Shown: in pieces, positions 58,178-64,000 of the stretch
How the letters are laid out: every line of letters begins with the position of its first letter
Numbering within the stretch: position 1 is the first letter of the stretch
From: Chlorobiota bacterium
Lineage (GTDB): Bacteria; Bacteroidota; Ignavibacteria; Kapaibacteriales; UBA961
Assembly (NCBI GenBank): GCA_014191195.1
Contig: BJGZ01000005.1
Coordinates: 63,557 to 127,556, forward strand
DNA: 64,000 bases
Direction of reading: 5' to 3'
The notes under the pieces: generated by a model
Told to the model about the DNA's origin: nothing
Seen by the model: only the letters and a program-made list of their open reading frames with translations
The model's database searches: none
Translations under genes and position numbers: made by a program

Positions 58178-60418
58178 TTATGACATTATATTTTGCAAAG
58201 TATGTGTAAATGCTTCTTTAGCTTCTTTAATTGATAATGTACAGGATTCAAAGTGAATATCATTTCCACCTGTAAGTCCTATCGGAACACATGGTACATT
58301 CATTTCATCTGCAATCTGCTGGCATAATTCTACTCTATCTTTCGAAACTGAAATGATGATTCTACCTTGGGCTTCCCCAAATAAATTATCTGCATTTTCT
58401 TCACATGGTAATTGCAAAGAAGCACCTATTTCTGATGCAATGGCGCTTTCGCAAATTGCAGTAGCTAAGCCGCCTTCCGAGCAATCATGCGCAGACAAAA
58501 TCATGCCTTCTCTGATTAATCTGATAATAGCTTTTTGCAATCTGATTTCTTCGTCAAGGTTAAAATACGGGGCATCTCCAGCAATAGACCCAGTAAGCAT
58601 CTTTAAGGTTTCAGACGCCTCTAATCCTCCAACTTGTTTTCCAAGTAAACATATGATTGCATGTGATTCAGTAAATCCAGCGCCAACTGTCTTGCTAATA
58701 TCTGGTATCAAACCAAGCATTCCAATTGTTGGAGTTGGGAATATGGCATGTCTTTGTGACTCATTATGAAAACTTACATTTCCACCTGTTACCGGTGTTC
58801 CTAAAGCTCTACATGCATCTCCCATTCCACGGATTGCCTCTGCAAATTGCCAAAATACTTCTGGATCATATGGATTGCCAAAATTAAGACAATTAGTTAT
58901 TGCAACTGGTTCTGCGCCAACACATGCAACATTCCTTGCAGCTTCAGCAACTGAAATCATGGCCCCTTTATAAGGATTTACATATACATATCTACTATTG
59001 CAATCTGTTGTTAAAGCAATACCAAATCCATCTATTTCCTTTATTCTTAATATGGCTGCATCGCCTTTAATTGATACAGTATTTGTTCTTACTTGAGAAT
59101 CATATTGCTCGAAAATCCATGATTTCCCAGTAATCGTTGTTTGCTTTAATAATCCTAAAAGAATATCTTTATGTTGGCTTGGATCAATCGTAATTTCTGG
59201 TAATTGATTAACAGTGTGTAAATAGTCAGGTTTTTTTTGCTCTCGAACATATACAGGTGCTTCGCCACCTAAAACGAGAGATTGTGCTGGTAATTCTACA
59301 ACTTTTTTGCCATGACGAAACACTCTAATGATGCCATCATCTTCTACATTTCCAATCGCTTTTATTGGGACATCCCATTTAGCACAAATTCTTTCAGCAA
59401 TACTTTCTTTTCCTTTTTCGATGATAACAAGCATTCTTTCTTGAGATTCTGAAAGCATGATTTCATAGGCACTCATATCTTGTTCACGCAAAGGAACATA
59501 ATCCAGATTAATTGTCATTCCAGATTTTCCTTTTGCACTCATTTCTGAAGTAGAACAGCAAATACCTGCTGCACCCATATCTTGCATGCCAGTAACACAG
59601 CCACTCTGAATCAATTCTAATGTAGCTTCTAATAATAATTTTTCGGCAAATGGATCTCCAACTTGGACAGTAGGACGCATATCTTCTGTTTTTTCATCAA
59701 ATTCTCTTGATGCCAATAATGAGGCTCCGTGAATACCATCTCTTCCGGTGGAACTACCCATAATCATTACTGTATTGCCTTTCCCATCTGCAGTAGCAGA
59801 GCATGTTTCGCCAACTTTAACGATACCAACAGCCATTGCATTAACAAGGGGATTATCTGTATAGCAATTGTCAAAATATACTTCTCCACCTACAGTTGGA
59901 ACACCAAAACAATTGCCATAATGGCTAATGCCATGAACCACACCTTTTAAAAGATATTTTGTTCGATCATTTGATAATTCACCAAAACGCAAAGAGTTTA
60001 ATGCTGCAATTGGCCTAGCACCCATTGTAAAAATATCACGTAAAATTCCACCAACTCCTGTTGCAGCACCTTGGAATGGTTCAACTGCAGAAGGATGATT
60101 ATGACTTTCTATCTTAAAAGCAATTGCATATCCATTGCCAATATCAATTAATCCCGCATTTTCCTCGCCTGCATCTACAAGCATGCGTCCACCAGACCTT
60201 GGCAATGTTTTTAATTGAAGGATAGAATTCTTATATGAACAATGCTCACTCCACATAACAGAATAAATTCCTAATTCTGTATATGTTGGTATTCTATCTA
60301 GCACTTTGCATATAGATTCATATTCTGTAGTAGTTAATCCTAGCTCTTTGGCAGTTTCAACAGTAACTTCAACTTCGGAAAATAATGGCTGATGAAGATC
60401 TTGCGGTGATATTGACAT
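58178..60418 (-). CDS. purL: Phosphoribosylformylglycinamidine synthase II
   Basis: The 746-aa large subunit of FGAM synthase (small PurL type), an ATP-dependent purine-synthesis enzyme that works with PurS and PurQ. I chose ATG 60418 (MSISPQDLHQPLFSE) over the extension to 60484. Motifs include YSVMWSEHCSYKNS, KIESHNHPSAVEPFQGAATG, DMGAAGICCSTSEM, GGNVSFHNES and SAHDCSEGGLATAICESA. A TAATTTTG element lies at 60500-60507 on this strand. No purQ or purS in the window. Confidence 0.96.
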   Translation of the reverse strand: MSISPQDLHQPLFSEVEVTVETAKELGLTTTEYESICKVLDRIPTYTELGIYSVMWSEHCSYKNSILQLKTLPRSGGRMLVDAGEENAGLIDIGNGYAIAFKIESHNHPSAVEPFQGAATGVGGILRDIFTMGARPIAALNSLRFGELSNDRTKYLLKGVVHGISHYGNCFGVPTVGGEVYFDNCYTDNPLVNAMAVGIVKVGETCSATADGKGNTVMIMGSSTGRDGIHGASLLASREFDEKTEDMRPTVQVGDPFAEKLLLEATLELIQSGCVTGMQDMGAAGICCSTSEMSAKGKSGMTINLDYVPLREQDMSAYEIMLSESQERMLVIIEKGKESIAERICAKWDVPIKAIGNVEDDGIIRVFRHGKKVVELPAQSLVLGGEAPVYVREQKKPDYLHTVNQLPEITIDPSQHKDILLGLLKQTTITGKSWIFEQYDSQVRTNTVSIKGDAAILRIKEIDGFGIALTTDCNSRYVYVNPYKGAMISVAEAARNVACVGAEPVAITNCLNFGNPYDPEVFWQFAEAIRGMGDACRALGTPVTGGNVSFHNESQRHAIFPTPTIGMLGLIPDISKTVGAGFTESHAIICLLGKQVGGLEASETLKMLTGSIAGDAPYFNLDEEIRLQKAIIRLIREGMILSAHDCSEGGLATAICESAIASEIGASLQLPCEENADNLFGEAQGRIIISVSKDRVELCQQIADEMNVPCVPIGLTGGNDIHFESCTLSIKEAKEAFTHTLQNIMS

Positions 60419-60591
60419 ATTATCGTCTATACGGAATGAGAAAACTTTCTTAACATTGTAATGTATATTCATTAATATGATCATAATACAATGCTTTTAC
60501 AAAATTACGATGTGAAAAGGGAATGGCATAGGATTGTTTTTCCACTTTTGTCTAATTCTTCTATATTCTGCTTCTTTATTATATAAATTCT

Positions 60592-62427
60592 ATGAATCAA
60601 TCATATTCACCACTAACTTTAGCAGAAAAATTATCCAAACTTCCTATAAAGCCAGGTATTTATCAATTTAAGAATGCCGATGGAACTGTTATTTATGTTG
60701 GAAAAGCTAAGAACTTGAAAAATAGGGTGAAATCATATTTTCAAGAAAGGCCAATGGATGCTAAAACTAAAGCTTTGATTCGCCATATTCATGATATTGA
60801 AATTATTGTTACAGATACAGAAACCGAAGCGCTCTTATTAGAAAACAATCTGATTAAAGAATTTCGGCCTAAATATAATATTCTTTTAAAAGATGATAAA
60901 TCATATCCTTATATCAGAATTACTAATGAATTGTTTCCTAGACTTTTTTCTACTAGAACGATAATAAGAGATGGAAGTAAATATTTTGGACCTTATACCG
61001 ATGGTAGATATCTGCAATATTTATTAAGGACTATACGCTCTTTATTTCCGATTAGAAGTTGTGATTTACCTCTAACTGAGAATTCAATTAATCAAAAAAA
61101 ATATAAAGTATGCTTGGATTATCATATAAAAAAATGTGAAGGGCCTTGCGAAGGATTTACAGATCCTGTATCCTATAATACTTATATGATGCAAGCTACT
61201 ATGATCTTAAATGGTAAAACAAAGGTTTTGGAACAACACATTGAGCAGCAAATGTTGTCAGCTGCAGAAAATCTTCAATTTGAAGAAGCTACATTAATGA
61301 GAAATCGTTTGTCACTGTTAAGAGAATATACTGGGAAACAAAAAGTTGTTGTTACAGACCTTATAGACAGAGATATTTTTGCACTCTCTATTATTGATGA
61401 AGATGCTTGTATTATGATATTAAATATTCGTGAAGGGAAAATGATAGGGAAAACACATTATTTTATTTCTCATGCAGACGAAAAAGCAAAGGAGGAAATG
61501 CTGAGGATTGCTATCGAAAAGTATTATCTAGAAAGCGAACATATTCCCGAAGAAATTTATTTACCATTTCCTATTATCGATGAAGAATATTCACTTGATT
61601 GGCTGTCAGAAAAAAAAGGTGAATCTGTTCATATCTCTATTCCCAAAATTGGTGATAAAAGAAAAATTATTTCTATGGCCGAAACAAATGCTGCTTTTAT
61701 GTTGAGAGAATTACATTTACAAAAAGCTCTAAAAGATCAAGCATTACCAAGAGGTATAGCATCCTTGCAAAAAGATTTGAGATTAGAATCTGCTCCTAGA
61801 AAAATTGAGTGCTTTGATAATTCTCATATGCAAGGCACTGATTATGTTTCTAGTATGGTTGTGTTTTTTGATGGTAAACCTAAAAAAAGTGCATATAGAA
61901 CATATAAAATTCAATCTTTTGTTGGGAATGATGATTTCGCAGCTATGAGAGAAGTTGTTAAAAGAAGATATACCAGGGCGGTTGAAGAACAACAAGAACT
62001 TCCTGATTTGATTGTTATTGATGGTGGTAAAGGACAATTATCAGCTGCCGTTGAAATTTTACAATCAATCGAACAAACAAAACATATACCTGTTATTGGA
62101 TTAGCAAAAAGATTGGAAGAAATATTCTTCCCACATCAATCAGAATCACTATTATTACCTAGGACTTCTACTGGATTGAGATTGCTACAAAATTTAAGAG
62201 ATGAAGCGCATAGATTTGCAATTACTTTTCATAGAAAACTGAGAGATAAACGAACATTACAAACAGAATTAACCTCTATTCCAGGAATTGGACCTAAAAC
62301 AGCAGAAAAACTACTTGTGCATTTTGGATCTGTAAAAGGTGTAAAAAATGCTACACCAAAAGATTGGGAAGAGTGTATAGGTAAAAAGGGCGCAGAATTA
62401 TTGCTAAAGGGAATTCAACAATTATAA
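60592..62427 (+). CDS. uvrC: Excinuclease ABC subunit C
   Basis: A 611-aa endonuclease that makes both incisions in UvrABC nucleotide excision repair. The N-terminal GIY-YIG domain has KPGIYQFKNADGTVIYVGKA. A Cys-rich stretch (YKVCLDYHIKKCEGPCEGF) and the UVR motif (AENLQFEEATLMRNRLSLL) follow. The RNase H-like domain contains ECFDNSHMQGTDYVSSMVVF and LIVIDGGKGQLSAA. Tandem HhH repeats end the protein (SIPGIGPKTAEKLL). Its last 6 bp overlap the convergent cupin gene. Confidence 0.97.
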   Translation: MNQSYSPLTLAEKLSKLPIKPGIYQFKNADGTVIYVGKAKNLKNRVKSYFQERPMDAKTKALIRHIHDIEIIVTDTETEALLLENNLIKEFRPKYNILLKDDKSYPYIRITNELFPRLFSTRTIIRDGSKYFGPYTDGRYLQYLLRTIRSLFPIRSCDLPLTENSINQKKYKVCLDYHIKKCEGPCEGFTDPVSYNTYMMQATMILNGKTKVLEQHIEQQMLSAAENLQFEEATLMRNRLSLLREYTGKQKVVVTDLIDRDIFALSIIDEDACIMILNIREGKMIGKTHYFISHADEKAKEEMLRIAIEKYYLESEHIPEEIYLPFPIIDEEYSLDWLSEKKGESVHISIPKIGDKRKIISMAETNAAFMLRELHLQKALKDQALPRGIASLQKDLRLESAPRKIECFDNSHMQGTDYVSSMVVFFDGKPKKSAYRTYKIQSFVGNDDFAAMREVVKRRYTRAVEEQQELPDLIVIDGGKGQLSAAVEILQSIEQTKHIPVIGLAKRLEEIFFPHQSESLLLPRTSTGLRLLQNLRDEAHRFAITFHRKLRDKRTLQTELTSIPGIGPKTAEKLLVHFGSVKGVKNATPKDWEECIGKKGAELLLKGIQQL

Positions 62428-62790
62428 TGCATTATACACTATCTCATCTTCTATTCTCCAAGCTGGATCAACAATACATAAAAATACCAAATCCTCCGAA
62501 CCAATATTCTTGATACATTGTCTCGATTTTGGTGCAATGTAAATAATATGTCCTGTCGATACTTCTGATTGCTCATCGTTTATATACATTAATCCATTCC
62601 CCTGAAGTATATAATATATCTCTGATGTCTCTAATGCATGTTCAAATGATGTTAGGCCCGGCTTTACTGTTGCATGGGCTAGGCTATATCTTATTGATAA
62701 ATGCTGCTTATCTGGATGTAATAATTCTCTTAATAGAGTATTATCACCTGCGGTAAATTCTTCGCAATCATCTAAGTGTTTGATAAACAT
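62422..62790 (-). CDS. Cupin-domain protein
   Basis: A 122-aa single-cupin protein. The two cupin motifs are SFEHALETSEIYYILQGNG and YIAPKSRQCIKNIGSEDL. Metal-site residues are reduced relative to the classic GHxHxxxE pattern, with His, Glu and Tyr partly kept. It looks like small cupins such as those preceding mannose-6-phosphate isomerase-like folds, but the ligand cannot be assigned. It lies 8 bp behind pnp on the same strand. Confidence 0.82.
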   Translation of the reverse strand: MFIKHLDDCEEFTAGDNTLLRELLHPDKQHLSIRYSLAHATVKPGLTSFEHALETSEIYYILQGNGLMYINDEQSEVSTGHIIYIAPKSRQCIKNIGSEDLVFLCIVDPAWRIEDEIVYNAL

Positions 62791-62798
62791 ATGGTTAA

Positions 62799-63602
62799 TT
62801 AAACATGCTGAATAAATGATGTTATGAGTTTTACTAAATTTGGCTCTGCTTTTTCTGCTGCTTCAATGATTTCAGACATAGTTACTGGTTGTAAAAATTC
62901 TGAAAAACACTCGTCTGTGATAATAGAAAAACCTATTACTCTCATATTCATATGGCAAGCAACTATAACTTCGGGGATTGTGCTCATGCCAACAACATCA
63001 GCGCCAACAATCCGTAAAAAACGATATTCTGCTCTTGTTTCTAGATTTGGCCCAGGAACAGAAACATAAACGCCCTTTTTTATTGGAATATGTAATTCGG
63101 CAGCACATTGTTCGGCTATAGATATTAAACCTTGATGATAGGGCATGCTCATATCTGGAAATCTCGGACCAAACTGAGATAGATTTTGTCCAATTAAAGG
63201 ATTATCTCCCAACAGATTTATATGATCCTCTATAATCATTATATCGCTTCTAGAAAATTCTGGATTTAATGCTCCACATGCATTTGATACCAATAATGTA
63301 GAAATACCCAATGCATATAACACTCTTATAGGAAATGTTATTTCCTGCATTGTATATCCTTCATAATAATGGAAACGTCCTTGCATAGCAATAACTGTTT
63401 TGCCAGATAATGTCCCAATTATTAATCTACCAGTATGAGATTCTACTGTTGATAATGGGAAATGTGGTATGTCTCGATATTCTATGATGCACTCTGGAAT
63501 GATATGCTGAGCAACAGCACCCAATCCAGTTCCAAGTATGATTCCTATTGATGGATGTGTTGCAAACTTATTTCTGATGAATGAAGTGGCTTCATCAATC
63601 AT
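62799..63602 (-). CDS. Purine nucleoside phosphorylase (trimeric, inosine/guanosine type)
   Basis: About 267 aa from ATG 63602 ([13 protein letters not shown]); the frame is open to 63644. It splits purine nucleosides to base and ribose-1-phosphate for salvage. The phosphate site is GIILGTGLG, with [14 protein letters not shown] and [30 protein letters not shown] and [16 protein letters not shown] are typical of PNP-II. Length is normal. It lies about 100 bp downstream of the SRP RNA gene on the same strand. Confidence 0.94.
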   Translation of the reverse strand: MIDEATSFIRNKFATHPSIGIILGTGLGAVAQHIIPECIIEYRDIPHFPLSTVESHTGRLIIGTLSGKTVIAMQGRFHYYEGYTMQEITFPIRVLYALGISTLLVSNACGALNPEFSRSDIMIIEDHINLLGDNPLIGQNLSQFGPRFPDMSMPYHQGLISIAEQCAAELHIPIKKGVYVSVPGPNLETRAEYRFLRIVGADVVGMSTIPEVIVACHMNMRVIGFSIITDECFSEFLQPVTMSEIIEAAEKAEPNLVKLITSFIQHV

Positions 63603-63700
63603 TGTGCAATAAGCTATCGAGGGAATTAAATGAGTTTGAGGCATAAACGCTGGAATAAATGTAACAATAGAGTACCCTACTTATTACTACAAAAAAAAAT

Positions 63701-63796
63701 AGGCCAAGCTAACCGACCTGTCAGAGCAGATCGACCGTTGCTTCCTTCCGGACCTGGCGGGGTTAAATCTGTTATAACCGCACGGGGCTTGACCCG
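63701..63796 (-). ncRNA. ffs: Signal recognition particle RNA (4.5S type)
   Basis: About 96 nt, carrying the near-invariant tip CAGGTCCGGAAGGAAGCA in an apical hairpin and closing helices GGTCAAGC / GCTTGGCC at the ends. This is the small bacterial SRP RNA that binds Ffh. The 3' end runs into a T9 tract (complement of 63691-63699), which with the closing stem makes a terminator. Exact ends are inferred from the closing helix and the upstream promoter. Confidence 0.92.
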
Positions 63797-63799
63797 CTA

Positions 63800-63830
63800 C
63801 AAAAATAGGAGTTTTTTTGTGATTGCACAA
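63800..63830 (-). promoter_or_regulatory. Bacteroidota-type promoter of the SRP RNA gene
   Basis: On the minus strand, TTG (complement of 63828-63830), 20 bases, then TATTTTTG (complement of 63800-63807). The -7 box ends 4 bases before the inferred RNA 5' end, the spacing expected for this promoter class. Confidence 0.72.
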
Positions 63831-63838
63831 AGTTTTCT

Positions 63839-63869
63839 TTGTAGAATGCAAGAAATGAGCTTATTTTTG
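63839..63869 (+). promoter_or_regulatory. Bacteroidota-type promoter of tRNA-Arg
   Basis: TTG (63839-63841), 20 bases, then TATTTTTG (63862-63869). Transcription should start near 63874, leaving a short leader before the tRNA. It is back to back with the SRP RNA promoter, 8 bp apart. Confidence 0.72.
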
Positions 63870-63890
63870 TAATCTTGATTATACAAGTTT

Positions 63891-63964
63891 GCGCCCGTAG
63901 CTCATCTGGATAGAGCAACAGCCTTCTAAGCTGTGGGTAATAGGTTCGAGTCCTATCGGGCGTA
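63891..63964 (+). tRNA. tRNA-Arg (anticodon TCT)
   Basis: A 74-nt tRNA. The acceptor GCGCCCG pairs with CGGGCGT (one G-U), discriminator A. The D arm is GCTCATCTGGATAGAGC, the anticodon arm ACAGC-CTTCTAA-GCTGT (anticodon TCT, reading AGA), and the T arm ATAGG-TTCGAGT-CCTAT. The 3' CCA is not encoded. Confidence 0.96.
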
Positions 63965-63968
63965 CTTT

Positions 63969-64000
63969 ACCCGGTTAACAATTTTGTTTGCCGGGTTTTT
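63969..64000 (+). terminator. Terminator after tRNA-Arg
   Basis: ACCCGG (63969-63974) pairs with CCGGGT (63991-63996), with further pairing AACA/TGTT inside, followed by a T run that reaches the window edge. It lies 5 bp behind the tRNA. Confidence 0.75.

Overview
The window is an AT-rich, gene-dense stretch of a Gram-negative chromosome, most likely from the Bacteroidota/Chlorobiota (FCB) group. Four things point there. Two secreted proteins end in type IX secretion (Por) sorting domains. There are LPS-assembly genes (lpxH, a heptose-phosphate adenylyltransferase, an OstA/LptA-like protein) and outer-membrane-type proteins. bshA implies bacillithiol. At least five transcription units carry a Bacteroidota-style promoter, TTG-N19/20-TAnnTTTG. 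I cannot name the genus. No phage, plasmid, transposase or CRISPR array is visible; this is mainly core chromosome.

Layout. 1-2.8 kb: start of guaB (cut by the left edge), then sufU, sufT and a PaaE-like ferredoxin reductase. 2.8-10.7 kb: M28 peptidase, yraN, miaB, dnaB, a small HMA metal-binding protein overlapping a predicted envelope protein, a BtuF-like protein, an NTF2-like protein and rlmB. 10.8-18.5 kb: a plus-strand run of queF, queD, gltX, a hypothetical lipoprotein, an NtrC-type regulator, a second lipoprotein, lepB, cdaA, pcm and an hldE-type nucleotidyltransferase. 18.5-22.8 kb: kmo (minus), a UPF0173 hydrolase, a HELAH metalloprotease-like protein and dapA. 22.8-27.4 kb: groES-groEL under a CIRCE operator, then a coiled-coil protein and gcvT. 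27.4-32.5 kb: a minus-strand cluster of ECF sigma factor, a membrane anti-sigma-like protein with a barrel-like tail, a lipoprotein and a T9SS cargo protein. 32.7-39.1 kb: terC, an aminotransferase, trxA, phhB, eno, a phosphohexomutase and a family 4 uracil-DNA glycosylase. 39.1-39.7 kb: a GC-rich array of about 104-bp repeats and tRNA-Leu(CAA). 39.8-50.6 kb: a BNR-repeat T9SS protein, an agmatinase-like protein, lpxH, a secreted propeller-like protein, a TetR regulator, a secreted protein and smc. 50.8-64 kb: LptA-like protein, nadC, an amino-acid permease, an enoyl-ACP reductase, SRAP, bshA, yigZ, purL, uvrC, a cupin, pnp, SRP RNA and tRNA-Arg(TCT).

The genes are mostly housekeeping: purine synthesis and salvage (guaB, purL, pnp), tRNA modification (miaB, queF, queD), translation (gltX, two tRNAs), Fe-S assembly, protein folding and export (groESL, SRP RNA, lepB), DNA replication and repair (dnaB, smc, uvrC, UDG, SRAP, yraN) and LPS. 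The less ordinary parts are the sigma/anti-sigma/barrel cluster, the palindromic tandem-repeat array, the c-di-AMP cyclase without its usual partner, and the orphan NtrC-type regulator between two lipoprotein genes. Convergent genes are packed tail to tail, often overlapping, with few terminators. I did not find a clear candidate for a wholly new defence or mobile system.
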